NCBI GenBank assembly: GCA_026686845.1
Contig: JAIVEN010000012.1
Span: forward strand, 3,536,501-3,600,500
DNA from: Adenanthera pavonina
Lineage: Eukaryota > Streptophyta > Magnoliopsida > Fabales > Fabaceae
Direction of reading: 5' to 3'
DNA length: 64,000 bases
Part shown: piece after piece, positions 34,615 to 48,200 of the stretch
Position numbering within the stretch: the stretch's first letter is position 1
Layout: the number at the start of each line of letters is the position of its first letter
The notes under the pieces: model-generated
The model's input: only the letters and a program-made list of their open reading frames with translations
Told to the model about the DNA's origin: nothing
Database searches by the model: none
Program-made: the position numbers and the translations under genes

Positions 34615-35549
34615 TACGTAGTCATTTCATTAAACATTAAACCCAGATTTTCAAACGTTTAATTACCAATTCTACTTTCCAAATACGGATCATAACTTTA
34701 CTAGCCAACCAATAAGCCTAGTGAAATTTCAATATCCTTTAGGATGTCTGAAAAATTGTTTGACTATCAACCAAATTTTAACTGGATGAGAACTTGAACC
34801 ATTGAGTTCCTAATTCCCTTATATGATAAATTGAGCACACAACCATACTAATGAGAAAAAAATAGGGAGAATTATATTTTGAGACCAAAAAAATAAATTA
34901 ATTATAAAATAAGATCTGTTACTACTTATTTTCCTACTTTTACTACTTATTCTCCTAATTTTACTACTCATTATTCCAGATTCTAACACTTTTTTAATTA
35001 AAATCCTTCTTTGTAATTAATTAATTCTACTAATCCCAATATGTAATTCCCCAAAAAAATATTAGAGTATGTTCAAAGGCCTACAGTCTCCAAATAATTT
35101 CAAATACAAATTATGACAATCCAATTTTAAACATTTCAATCACAACTAACCAGATAAAAATCTATATTGAAACACACATAGCATCACTAACGCATATTTC
35201 GATTGAAAAATCAAATTATTTCCATTTATTTTCATTCATGATCTAAATCCATAACATCAATTCATGTGAGAGCGATACAAGTATCCAAAATTATAAATGG
35301 TCTTATACAAAAAATTATGGGTATAAATAATAAATTAATAATAATAATACAAAAAATTTATATGTAATTCATTTATATTAACATGAATTCTTATTTTATT
35401 ATTTTATAAAATATAATCCCATATTTTAATAAAATTAAAAGCAATTTTTTGTTGTTTAAATTATAAATAGTAAGGAGTATTCATTTTTCCTTTTGAATTT
35501 TTAAATTAAGTTTAAATTAAAATTATTTATTTTAATATTTTTGAATGAT
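34615..35549. other. AT-rich intergenic DNA
   Basis: No gene or recognised repeat end. Contains short CT/AT-rich runs such as 'tactacttattctcctaattttactactcatt'-like triplicates around 34920-34975. Confidence 0.4.
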
Positions 35550-35840
35550 TTAAAATGGTAATTTAAGAAATTCAGAGAGAACTCTTGAGGCTTTTGAGTG
35601 TAGTGGTGGTGAACTGGACAGGACAAGATTACAATGGACAGAAAAGGAATCTGTGAAGCACTCTAGCTTTGTGATTATTTCATTTTTGTCCAAGTGAAAG
35701 TAAAAACAACGAATACAACCAGTGGCCACTTTTGCTATTGAGTCTAGCTCGTCAGATGCCTCACCATCTCCGAAAATCCTGTTAGAAAAGACTGGTCTAG
35801 TTGCTGGTGGACTTGTTGCCGTGAAATTCGGCTGTGACAT
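35550..35840 (-). CDS. Hypothetical ORF, possibly a coding exon
   Basis: A 96-codon minus-strand frame. The first 40 residues (MSQPNFTATSPPATRPVF, FGDGEASDELDSIAKVATG) look protein-like; the rest is less convincing and may be intron read-through after a GT at the ACTG|GTTG site. The plus strand is also open here (about 35703-35900, AIESSSSDASPSPKILLEK.. to ..HLPLPSD), so the strand is not settled. Composition is less AT-rich than the surroundings. No family recognised and no neighbouring exon firmly linked. Confidence 0.25.
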   Translation of the reverse strand: MSQPNFTATSPPATRPVFSNRIFGDGEASDELDSIAKVATGCIRCFYFHLDKNEIITKLECFTDSFSVHCNLVLSSSPPLHSKASRVLSEFLKLPF

Positions 35841-38800
35841 TAGTGGCGGTAAAGAGGAATTGATGCAGTTCCGTTCTCATCTTCCTTTACCCTCTGATTG
35901 AATGAGGGGAACAAAGGGAAAAGGAAAATTCAGAGAAAAGAAATGAATGAATCTATACACCTTTTTATCCAGATTTCTACTTATTTTTTCTCTTACGATT
36001 TCTCTACCATATTTTTCCCACATTCCAAATTAAGCATAAGGGTCTTCCCTCAACCTTCTCTTCCACCCTCGTGATTTTCACATTGATCGCTTTCTACCGG
36101 TAATCTTTTGTTTTCTTTTGTTTTGTTAGATATTTTTGTTTCATGGTCCTTCTCTTCTATTATTGTGGAAAAAAGTGAAACAAAGTTCTATACTTGGTTT
36201 GCTTGGCATATGTAATAAAGGCCAACAATTATATTCCAAAAATTTGACTTAGATTGAATGGAACTTAATCAGAATACAATAACAGTTATGATCTCTAGCT
36301 GAAATTATTGAATTTTCTGTTTGTCGATATCTCTTTGATCATTTTTCAGAACTCAATTCTGTTTTATTCATGTGTATGAATGATGAAGTGAATCTTCTTC
36401 TATTACAGTTCCATAAAACGGGAAAATAGCTTTCCATTCTCATTTAGTTTACATTATAAATTATTTTATATCTTTTTGGGATATTGACATTTATAATAGG
36501 ATTCACCATCTTAGGTACCTGTTCTGAAAAAGAGTTGTGTTGGCCATTCTTATTTATCACTCATTATCTCTTTGATCATTTTCCCTGTTTTAGTTATGTG
36601 TTTGAATGCTAGAGTAAATTTTCTACTATTACAGTTCCGTAAAACCTTCTCTCTGACTCTTGTGATTTTACACTTTATTCTGATAAAAAACAAGTTCAAA
36701 GAGCACACATAATCTCTGAAATTTTTCTGAAATTTACTCTTTATCCACTGTTGAATTTAAATACTCGTTATCTTAGTTGGCATTGTCTGGTTTCTCATTT
36801 GGGTGCACTGACAAAATAAATAGTATGTTGTAGCCTCACAACTTTTTCTTTTTTCTTTTTTTTTTTTATAATATGTGTGCTTTCTCCTTTTATTAATATA
36901 TTAAAATGATGATAGTATTTGATTAACCTGTATTCAGCTTTGAGTTTCACAAAATATAGATATCCATTCAGATAATACGAACACTAGTAACTATCTACAA
37001 ATTAGCAGACAAGATGTTTCTTTGCCTCTTTTATCAATTTATCATGAATGATTATTTTATGCTGTTAAGTCTACTTGTTTTCCCAAGAAGATCATGTTGT
37101 ACTTGTTATCTTGCAGGTTGACTTGTTGAAGCATGGCATATCAGACCCTTCCTCCGTAACTTAATTTCTCCGTTACTTAAGGCTACTCCTGTTTTTTGCA
37201 CACCAAGTAAGACATGTCTAACATTGTATGAGCAGAAAAGAACATAAGTAACCTATAATTGGTTCAATTGAGCAATCTATTGCTAGCATTATCACACTAA
37301 TGATATGTTTCTTGTTGGCTGGCCTAAAAATGATCTCTGTCCTAAAATTTCATTTGAGGGGATCTGTCAGTGCCCCACCATTGATGTTTCACTTTGCCCT
37401 GAAGCCAAGAAGTTGAAATTGTGACCGGAGGCTGTTTTTCACTGGAATTTGCCCATCCTTCCTTTCCTCTGACATTGATAATTAAACAGGTGGCCTTCTA
37501 ATTCATATTGGTTTCTGAATCTGTTTTGCGGAATATCACCCTTGTGTTTTTCACTTAACGAGGCAGTAGATCCTCATAATTTGGCCCAGGCTCTAAATAA
37601 TAATTGATTTTAGCATAATCATTCTTATATAAAAGCTTTAATCTTTAATTCCTGCACCCAGCTCCATTCAAAACCCTTCAACTACCTTTTTGCTTTTACT
37701 TTTCTGGGCAAGTTCATGATGTTGACTGTAGTTTAAGGCAGACCTGTGAACTTCAACCTTAATATCTTCTTGCACCATTCTTTATTAATTTACTTGTAAG
37801 GACCCAGTTGCCACTCTAAACATTCATTGTATCTTGCCACCATCCCTTTCTATCCGAGAGAGAGGCTTCAGTTTCTAGAAGCCACTTCTCACCTGAGATG
37901 GCAGCGACCTCTCATTAATAATTCCAACATTAAAAACATCTCTTGTAATTCCAGCTGCTGCTCCTGCGTTCCCTGTTTGTTTACTACCTTCTTCATGGAT
38001 TGTGAAGTTCCATTCTCAACTTTCGTATGCTGTTACTTTTGGCTTCACTAAGTTGGGTTGGTGGCTACCCCATTAATCGTTTGTCATGTCCTTCACTAAT
38101 TCCAAATTTGTACTTTAGAGTTCATTTGTGTCTTTTCTTGCACGTTGTTGTTTCGGATATCAATTAATGGGAACATGGGTTTCCAAGACCAATAGATGGA
38201 AACAGAGGTGAGCAGCAGAGATCATGAGAGGTGGCTTTTAATTGCTCTTTAAATAAGAATTTTGCTTTTCCCTACTTTCCCATTCTCTTTCATCTTTCAT
38301 CCCCTGAAGCATCAAAATTATGTTCCATATCTTCAACCTTTTTTGTCATCCAGCCTCTACAGCTGAAACCCTATGAGATATGATCGTTATTGAATTGCAG
38401 AGTGATTAGTTTGGTGATGATCAAGCTTAATGATTCCATGTGACTATATGGCTAATGTTGGCTCAGTTACTAGTTATTACTTGTTTGCTCCGTTTGTAAG
38501 GTGAAGCTTATATCTAACTTAAGGGGAGTGCTGGTCATCATTTGTTTATTATGATTTTCACATTCTTTATCTAACTTTTGACTTCTTGAAGGTGCAGGAT
38601 CAGGATTCAACTCCTAAAAATTTCTTTTGGTAATTTGCTAATACCAACAAAGCAGCACACTGCAACTGAGGAATATGTCCATTAAAATAAGATAACGTAG
38701 TCAATGAACTAGGTCTTATTTTTCCAATTTTAATAAATCCAAAGTCTCTCTCTGACTCCTCCCTTGTCAGAACAGAACTGTAAGGTCATTTAATTTTAAA

Positions 38801-38900
38801 CCCTCCTCTACTAGGCTTCCATCTGTATCATTTGTCCATTTTTTTTAAAAGAAAATATTCATCTCTTGCTGTTTCTTGCATCGGAATGTTCTTTGTAAGG
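35841..38900. other. Higher-complexity DNA with splice-like sites, no resolved gene
   Basis: This 3-kb stretch lacks transposon motifs and is less AT-rich than its neighbours. There are intron-like pyrimidine-rich tracts and plausible sites (donor near 36100 'accg|gtaatc', acceptor near 37117 'cttgcag|gttg'). On the minus strand a 35-codon piece (about 37893-37999, MKKVVNKQGTQEQQLELQEM...) ends at a GTGAGA donor. None can be joined into a gene. It may be an untranslated, intron-rich part of a transcribed locus or old gene debris. Confidence 0.25.
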
Positions 38901-38929
38901 GAAGCAATGATATATTTCATCTTATCCTT

Positions 38930-39182
38930 AACATAACACCCTTTTAACCAAATCATATAGATTAAGAATAGGAGTTAAAACTAATCAACTACCTCGATTT
39001 TTCTAAAAATCCCAATATTTCCCAAAACTACTCTTATTTAATCTCTCTTTTTTTCTCTTTAGATATATTAAATAGGGGCATTTTATAGAAATGTATAATA
39101 AATACTACATCGTATATTTTAAAGGGTCTTATATTCAGGATCAGGACAAAAAATCCTATATACAGGACTGGAGGGAGTATTA
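38930..39182. mobile_element. Right end of a Stowaway-like MITE
   Basis: Ends ..AGGACTGGAGGGAGTA at about 39181, with a small palindrome 'caggatcaggacaaaaaatcct' before it, as in Stowaway-like elements. A matching left end was not found, so the left limit is a guess. Confidence 0.35.
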
Positions 39183-41550
39183 TATTTTAATAACACTACT
39201 TAATTAGTACATAATATTTTTTAATGATTGGGTCTTGTTGACAAACAACTGTATTGCCATTGCGCTTCAGATTAGATTTTATATTTGGAGAAGGAATTTA
39301 AAATTGATGGAATTCTCATCTTCGATCTTGGTATTTATTTGCATGTATTAGAAACTCGATGGAATAGTAAAAAAGGAACCCTTATGAAGCATATGGGTTT
39401 GTTAAGAATCTTAATTTTTCTTTTCTTTTTGTCACAAAATGCTTTGATAAGTTTGATCCTATAGGACTAGAATGAAGACCTTGTATATGTCACTATGATT
39501 CAAAGTGTATTAACTTCTCTAGTATGGTTCATAATAAAGACATCTATCTTGAATATATTTGTGTGTGTTTTTTTTTCTTTTTAATGTTAACATCTTGAAT
39601 ATATTTGTTGCATAAACAGATTAAGCTTTTTTTTTTACGAATAAGAAAATTGTATAATTTTAATAAAATTTTTTAAAAAAAATCATTTACGCTTTTTATC
39701 AATTAAGAAAGTGTTTAAATTTGATGCACCCTCTCATTTACAAATGGATCAGATAAAAATTTTACTCATAAATATTGGGTTTGGACTTTGCTTTTTATAG
39801 TTTGATTGGGTCCAACATAAGGAGGAAGTATGTTTGGCCCTTTTTTATTTTATTTGTTTATCAATTTTGCTTTGAGTCCAATATAAAACCTGTCAAAGAA
39901 GCACAAATTTAAAATTAAACTTGTAAATATAATTTTTTTTAAATTTCATAAAACATAATATTATAATATAATATTTTTAACTTGGAAGATTTGGGGTTTT
40001 CTTTTAGAGCCTAAAGATATGGGAATTGCATTGCATCTTGCTATTTTACAGTAAATACTTACTCGATTACTCGTTTGCATGTACGTACCCTCATAAAAAA
40101 GTAATTTATTAACTATTAAGAAAATGTGACAAAAAACAAACCACTAAGAAAAGAGATATATAAAAAATAAATATTAAGAAAAGAGATGTGTGAGCTCGAT
40201 CGAGTTCGAACATTTTCTTTTCTGTATTTAATTTTTTTAGAAAAGATGAAATTCGCTTCTTATTAATTTTCTTTTGTTTATATTGGTTTTAATTAGTTTC
40301 ATCAAGTCCAATAAATTTACCACCTAATTTGATATCATAAGTATTATCATGAGAACATAAATATTTTTTTTAAATTGGGCAAACACTCAATTTTCAACCT
40401 GTCATTACAAGTTATGTCATAATTATAAGATTTAGGATACAGTATAAAGTGTGATCAACAAAATAATATAGGGATATAGAAGAGAAACATAAGAGCATCA
40501 CTTGATAAAATATCAGAAAAACATATAAATAACACAAATTTAAAACTTCAAGTATAAATCCTAATATTAAATTTGAGCTGTATCAAATTCAAATGATTAC
40601 AACATAAAATCACACTTCATCTTTATTTATCTCTCACATTCAAGCTGCAACATCTTTGAATGTGACCTCAGATTATCCTCTTCATCTGAAATTTGCAGCA
40701 ATAAAACAATTAGATGACTAATATTGTTAAAATATTTTTTCATAATAAATACAATTGAGCATACTTTATTAAGTTTGTATTATAACAGCATACAGAAAAA
40801 AAAGGTTTTCGTTTTTTGGAAAATTATAAAGGTGTAATCCTGAGAAATATCTCCCTTATATTTTATTATCAAATGTACATTAAAATTGTAAAAACAAAAG
40901 TACTTAAAAATCGCAATCAGATTATATTTAGTTCGGAGGGATTATATGTAGCTTTTTTCTTAATGAAAGTTCAATTGTTGCATAAGACTACAGAAGCTAG
41001 TAATAAAGTTAATCACTGGTTAAATATTTCATTAAATAAGACAAAACATTTTAACATACACCATCACCAATCTCTTTTAAAAGTGCATACATAATTGGAA
41101 ATTTGTAAATGCAAATATATTTTTTTTAGCTGCAATGAATTCATTTATGTTTTAACTTAAATTGTATGATACTATTTTGCATAAATATAGAACTATGTGA
41201 GATAACATGTTAACAATCATTAAGACTCCATAAAAGGGGAACAAAAAAAACAAATTAACTTTTCAGGATTCATATCTAAATCAATAAGTAATTAAGAAAC
41301 TAATATCCATACATGTAATTAGACAAGACTCTACAATGCAGTTGTTGACTAACTTATAAAAGCACTCATGAATATTGGTGGAATATGTCAAACATAAATA
41401 CACACCAACACTTTGAACAAAAAAGACATAAAATTATAATTTTCTCGAATAACAGAAGAAAATACAATCAAATTTTGATATTATCTAATCATATATAGCT
41501 TGACCTTAAAAGTTAACATTCTGGTCATGTTGCTGAACAAAGCCCATTGC
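39183..41550. other. AT-rich DNA downstream of the RLP pseudogene
   Basis: No supported gene. Long A/T runs are common, and the open frame at 40816-41094 has the composition of noise. Confidence 0.4.
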
Positions 41551-44449
41551 TTAGCGGCTCCAACGTAGAACTGCGTGCCATTGTCCCTCATGCCTTTGAA
41601 AATCAAGATAAAGCTGCGGAAAGACGCTACAAAGAATGTTGTCCACACATTTCCAATATCTTATCTTCCATTGCTTCCAAAAGAAAAGGGGCCCAATAAT
41701 AATTGCTAAGCCGAAGACCACTCCAAATTCCATACATGTGATAAACTTGAAATCAAATCTTCCATGATCATTTCCAGGTGTTGGTGGTGGCATCGGTCCT
41801 TGCTTCCCATTATTTGAAATTTCAGTCAGAGGAGGTCCATAGAGCCCATCATTGCCTTGGAAGGAAGATGCTTTAAATGATTGGAGTTGTGTGCCTGTAG
41901 GGATCCTTCCAACTAGATGATTAAAGGAGAGGTTCAAGAATTCAAGGAATGATAAACTTGCAAGCTCTGTTGGAATCTCTCCAATCAAAGAGTTTCTTGA
42001 AAGGTCCAATGATTCAAGCTGCTTCATATTTCCTATGGAAGATGGGATCTGGCCTAAGAAAGCATTATTTGATAAGTTGAGAACATGGAGTGCTTCCAAG
42101 TTCATTAGCTCTTTTGGTATTGGCCCTTCAAAATTGTTAGATGAGAAGTCAATCAAAGTGAATGCGATTAATATTTTATCCAACTCCATATCTTGTCCTT
42201 TACTCATTATTGTCACCTTGTCGAAATATAACATGTCACCAAAAAAAAGAAGTTGGATGTAATTAGAGTACGATGCATATTGATCACTAACATGCATCAT
42301 TGCTTCCCATGCTGTGAAAGCTTTAGCAGGAAGGAAACCACTAAAGTTGTTAACAGCGAAATCAACAATTTGAAGGGCTGGCCAGGTTCCATTATTATCT
42401 GGACACCCAATAGTACCCTACAATTGGTTCTGCCGCAAAATCATGACTTAAAGTGAGGATATGTTCTTTAGCAAGCATGGAAAGTGACCACTAATCAGAT
42501 TATTCCCCAGATTTAACACCTCTAATTCCTTGCAGTTGATGATTGACTCAGGGATGAAGCCACTCAATTGATTTCCATACATATCTAAACTGTATAAAGT
42601 ACATGATTCAGGGAATGCATTAGGAATATTGCCGTTGAGCATGTTGTTTCCAAGATTTAATAAATCAAAGAGTCTCGCTCTGTATTAAGCAAGATGGAAT
42701 TGTCCCTTCAAGTCTATTATTGGAAAGATCAAGTGCCATCAGATGTGAAGCATTGCACAAGGAATGAGGAATGCTTCCATGAATTTGGTTTTTGGCCAGA
42801 AAGAGGTACATACTCTGTGATATTTTAGTATCAATATTATATGGGATAACAGAGTTGAAGTTATTATTTGAGTAGTCCAAAAAGAATGAGGAAATGAAAG
42901 GAGGAATTTGCCCATGGAGTTTGTTGGAGTGAAGATCAAGAGCAAAGAAATTAATAGTGACATTTTGCATAGATCCTTCAAAACCGGTCAAAGAATTCAT
43001 AGAAAGATTTAGATTATACATTCCAAGTTTCCAAATCCAATGAGGTATTAGTCCTTGAATCTTGTTATTTGAGAGATCAAGAGAAAACATTTTGGATTTG
43101 TTTCTCAAGAACATTGGGAATTCTCTCAAATTACAGGAAGCCAATCCTAGATTTGTCAAGTTTGGAAATGAAGAGAGGTTAGCATCCATAACATTTGCAC
43201 CGATTGACAACCTGTTATAAGAAAGGTCTAGTGTCTCCAAATGTTGAGGGCTTTGAGGCATATTAAATTTTATTTCACCATCAAAATGGTTGAAGGAAAG
43301 TAGAACAGTTTGTAGAAATGGGTGTTCAAAGAGAGAAGGAGGGACTGGACCAATGAAGTTGTTATGCGACAAATCCAAAGAACTAAGTTTGGTTACATTT
43401 AACAGTGAAATAGGAAATGTTCCAGTAAGTTGGCAATATGAAAGATCTACCATAGATAAATGTATTAGGTTACTAATAGACTTTGGAATCACTCCAGAGA
43501 ATTTTGTGTGACTTACTTGTATGATCTCAAGGGATCCATTGAGAGGAAAGTCATGTGGTAAGGAAACTTGGAGATTGTCATTGTATGATAAGATTACTGA
43601 GGACAATGTTGCTAGTTGGAAAACTTTCTGTGGAAATATTCCTCTCAAGTTGCAATAATGAAGACTCAGGATAATCAATTTCTTGAAATTGGCAAAGCTT
43701 TCTGGTACTGTTGATGATAGATCATTATAATCAAGATAAATTTTTGAGAGATTATGTAGTTTTTGCAATGAAGAACTAATGGGTCCAAAGAGAGAGCATC
43801 CTTGCATGCTCAATTCTTCAAGACCAAGCATTGCAAACAAAGCTTTGCTCCATTCTTGTCCCTGAGCTGATATATTCACACGATCCAAGTGCAATTGCCT
43901 AATGTAGGTAAGGTTTAGAACAAGCTTTTGGAGATTTGGATACTCTAATTTCAGGGATGATGATGACCAAGATGATAAATCAAGACTAACCAACTTTGTC
44001 AATTGAGAAATCTCTATTGGTATTTGCCCCTGAAATTCATTATTTGACAAATTCAGAGAATTCAAGTTCTTCAGATTTTTTATTGCTGGGGGAATTGATG
44101 AATTGAAATCATTTTCACTCAAATCCAAATTCTGAAGATATTGGAGACAAAAAAGAGCACTTGAATTATTCAATGCTCCTAAGATGCCTTCTGAACTCAA
44201 GTCTAGACCAATAACATGTCCCTCCATATCACAAGTTACACCATTCCAATCACAGTAAGGAAGGCTCTGATTCCACGACAACAGTTTGGGAGCCCATGAA
44301 GAATGAAATTTAAAATCATTGTTCTTCAATTGGAGCAACAATGATTGTTGATCTTCAACACAAAAACAGGACACCACAAACACATGGCTACAGAGGCACA
44401 GGTAGCAAAATAGTATGGGGAGAAGAAACGAGGAAGGAAGGATTCTCAT
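41551..44449 (-). pseudogene. Ve1-like leucine-rich-repeat receptor-like protein (RLP), disrupted
   Basis: A single-exon RLP gene of about 965 codons, the usual size for Ve/Cf-type surface immune receptors. In order: signal peptide (residues 1-30, hydrophobic, ending near VVSCFC), LRR N-terminal cap (about 32-75, CDWNGVTCDMEGHVIGLDLS), many 24-residue LRRs (L..L.LS.N...G.IP), an island-like region near VSDQYASYSNY, more LRRs, an acidic-free linker (GPMPPPTPGND), a transmembrane helix (FGVVFGLAIIIGPLFFW) and a short cytosolic tail. There is no kinase, as expected for an RLP. Breaks: a one-base frameshift near 42665-42680 after CLIQSETL, and in-frame TAA (42448-42450) and TAG (42418-42420). Family members act with SOBIR1/BAK1-type kinases at the plasma membrane. 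The intact flanking frames suggest recent inactivation. Confidence 0.9.
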
Positions 44450-44811
44450 AGTGGATGACTATGAAGGATACTGCCTAATATCATGCAATTAGAAGAAGAA
44501 GCAATTAAGTTCCCAAAGATTCAAGTGATGGTTCTTAAAGGAGGATGACTTAGAAGCAACGTTATTTATTTTGAAGAAATATACATCGATCAATTTGTCA
44601 GAGAAGACTTCCACATTAAACATAGGTAGTCAAACCTCATTTAAAAATTAATAATAAATATTATTATGTAGGGCCATGTGCAGTATAAATTTTTATTGAT
44701 TAAGACATTTTATTTTTAAGAGTAAATAGAGTTTAAAGGATGAGAGAAGTTAGGAATTGGAAGAGTTGTTACAGACACACATAAAAGGATCGATGTTGCA
44801 GTGTAAATTAA
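44450..44811 (-). promoter_or_regulatory. 5' flank of the RLP pseudogene
   Basis: Upstream region of the minus-strand gene; no convincing TATA box. It ends where sequence shared with 7775 onward begins. Confidence 0.3.
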
Positions 44812-45240
44812 ACCTTCTTTGCATAATTAGATGTAATTCATCAATAATTATTGTTATTAATATTTTCTTTCTTGTTTTAACATAAAAATACCATACTGGT
44901 ATAAATATAACAAATCATAAAACATATATTTTTAATCAATATTAACAAGAAAGAGAAGTCAAATTCAACTCAATAGTGAAGCAAAATCAAAGTAAACTTA
45001 AAATTTAAGAAGTTGCTTTGTTGATAAGTGAATGGTATTTTTTTTTTTGGTAAAATTGTCCGGCATATTCCAACTAACTAAAACAGGCATTAATTATTTT
45101 TTATTCAAGCCACCAAGTATTCAATTAATTTTGAAATATTAAAAAAAATTATGAATAAGTGACACATTTAAATTGACAAGTCTTCTCTAGAAGTCATTGC
45201 AAGACTCCGTGAGGAACTTTATAAAAAATAGTTTTACTAT
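44812..45240. repeat. Duplicated unique flank, copy 2
   Basis: Near-identical to 7775-8289, starting 'ccttctttgcataattagatg'. A gap of about 40 bases and a few substitutions separate the copies. It leads into satellite array 3 just as copy 1 leads into array 1. Confidence 0.65.
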
Positions 45241-48200
45241 ATCTAATATCCTTGTATAATATTAATTCTTATTATATAAACTTAAATTGCAAAAGAGTTC
45301 TCTTATGATTTTTCAATTTCAATTAATGGTTTGAAATGAAAAGAAAAATTATTTACAGATTTGATATGTTCATCCTGAAAGCCATTAACTTTTTTGTGAA
45401 TCGAAATTTTAAAGAAGAAAACTAAAAAAATGACAAATTTATCTATATATTGATAATTCTCATTATCTAATCATAATCTCAAAAAAATATGGAAATTTTG
45501 TTCTCAACTTGAATTTTAATTAAATGTTTGAAAAGACAATAATATAATTTTCTCAAAGATAATTTACAAGTCCAACAAAATATTCTTGATTGACTCCCAT
45601 CTTCCATTATCTATATTAGTTTAGTATTTTATTTTATCTCTTTTATGGAATTTTTAATTAAATCTTGAACTATCAGGAAAATTTATCTTTTCAAAAGTAG
45701 TTTGTATGTCTGAATTGACTACTCTTAATATTTTGATATTTAATTAAAATTCCATAAAATAACAAAATTTTGAATGTAGCAAAAAAAAAATTCCAAATGT
45801 TTTGTTAGACGTTGTGAATTGATATGAATTTATATCCTTGGATAATATTGATTCTTTTTATATAAATTTAGATTGCACAAAAAGTTCTCTCACAATTTTT
45901 TAATTTCAATTAATGGTTTGAACTCAAAAGAAAAATTATTTATAGATCTGATACGCTCATTTTGACAGTCATCAACTGCTTTGTAAATAGAAATTTTAGA
46001 AAAGAAAACTAACAAAAAGTGCAAATTTATATATATTGATATTTCTCATTGTCTATATCGGTTTATAATCTCATAAAAAAGTATGAAATTTTTGCTCTCA
46101 ATTTGAATTTTAATTAAATGTTTGAAGAGTGAAGAATATAATTTTCTCCAAGATAATTTAGAAGTATAAAAAAGCATGCTTGACTAAGTCCCATCTTCCA
46201 TTATCTATATTGGTTCAGTACCACGCAAAGATTTTGATTTTATCTCTTTGATGCAATTTTTAATTAAATGTTGAAATATCGGGAAAATATGTCTTTTCAA
46301 GCATAGTTTGCATGTTTGAATTGACTTCTCCTAATATTTCAAAATTTAATTAAAATTTCATAAAAGTACAAAAATTTGAATATAGTTGCAAAAATTCCAA
46401 ATGTTTTGTTATGTATGTTGTAAATTGATATGAATTTTATATCTTAGTATAATATTAATTCTTATTATATAAATTTAGATTGTACAAAAAAGTCTTCTTA
46501 TGATTTTTCAATTTCATTTAATGATTTGACATGAAAGAAAAATTATTTATAGATCCTATATGTTCATTTTTTTAAAATCATCAAGTGTTTTGTTAATAGA
46601 AATTTTAGAGAAGAAAACTAACTGAAATGATAAATTTATCTATATATTGATAATTCTTATTATCTATAGGTTCAATGTCATAAAAAAAAATGAAATTTTT
46701 GCTCTCAATTCAAATTTTAATTAAATGTTTGAAAAGCGAAGAATATAATTTTCTCTAACATAATTTACAAGTCTAAAACAATATGCTTATCTGACTCCCA
46801 TTTTCCATTATCTTTATTAATTTAGTACCACGTATTCTCACCAATAGTTCTCTTATTATTTTTCAATTTCAATTAATGGTGTGAAATAAAAAGAAAAATT
46901 ATTTATAGATCCTATGTGCTCATTTTTTTTTAAAGTCATCAACTGCTTTATTAATAGAAATTTTAGAGAAGAAAACTAACAAAAGTGACAAACTTATCTA
47001 TATATTTATAATTCTCATTATCTATATCGGTTCATAGTAACATAAAAAAATGTGAAAATTTTCCTATCAATTTAAATGTTAATTAAATGTTTGAAAAGAA
47101 AAAAATATAATTTTCTGCATGAGAACTTACAAGACTAAAAGAATATGCTTGATTGACTCCCATATTTCATTATCCATATTAGTTCAATACTACACAAAGA
47201 TTTTGATTGTATCTCTTTTATGGAATTTTTAATTAAATCTTGAACTATCAGGAATATTCATCTTTTAAATAGTAGTTTGCATATTTGAATTTACTACTCT
47301 TGACATTTCAAGATTTAATTAAAATTCCATAAAAGAACAAAAATTTGAATATGGCAACAAAAATTCCAAATATTTTGTTATGGATATTGTAAATTGATAT
47401 GAATTTATATCCTTGGATAATATTAGTTCTTATTATAAAAATTTAGATTGCACAAAAAGTTCTTTTACGATTTTTTAATTTCAATTAATGGTTGCAAACG
47501 AAAAGAAAAATTATATAGAGATCCTATACGTTAATTTTTTTAAAAGTCATTAACTGCTTTGTGAAAAGAAATTTAAGATAAGAAAACAAAGAGAAATTAC
47601 AAATTTACCTGTACATTGATATTGCTCATTATCTATATCAGTTCATAATCTCATAAAAAAATGAAATTTTCCATCTCAATTCGATTTTTAATTAAATGTT
47701 TGAAAAGTCAAGAATATAATTTCCTCCAAGGCAATTTAAAGTCTATAAAAATATGTTTGACTGACTCCCATCTTCCATTATCTATAATAGTTCAGTACCA
47801 CATAAAGATTTTGATTTTATCTCTTTTATTGAATTTTCAATCAAACGTTGAAATATCAAGAAAATTTGTGTTTTTAAGAGTAGTTTGCATATTTGAGTTG
47901 ACTACTTTTGACATTTCAAAATTTAAGTAAAATTCTATACAAGAACAAAAATTTGAATATAGCAACAAAAATTCCAAATGCTTTTGTTACCAACGTTGTA
48001 AATTGATATGAATTTATATCCTTGGATAATATTAATTTTTATTATATAAATTTAGATTGCACAAAAAGTTCTCTTACGATTTTTCAATTTCAATTAATGA
48101 TTTGAAATGAAAAGAAAAATTATTTATAGATCATATATGTTAATTTTTTTTAAAGTCATCAACTGCTTTGTGAAAAGAAATTTAAGAGAAGTAAACTAAT

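Noticed and set aside
35585..35615. 'gagtgtagtggtgg' as the missing right end of the CACTA element
   Set aside because: It matches the expected TTTGTAGTAGTG poorly, and no subterminal GACGTC-type motifs precede it.
40627..40685. Possible minus-strand terminal exon (..EEDNLRSHSKMLQLECER, stop)
   Set aside because: It has a CAG acceptor and a plausible frame, but only 19 residues and no partner exon, and the RLP gene upstream is complete without it.
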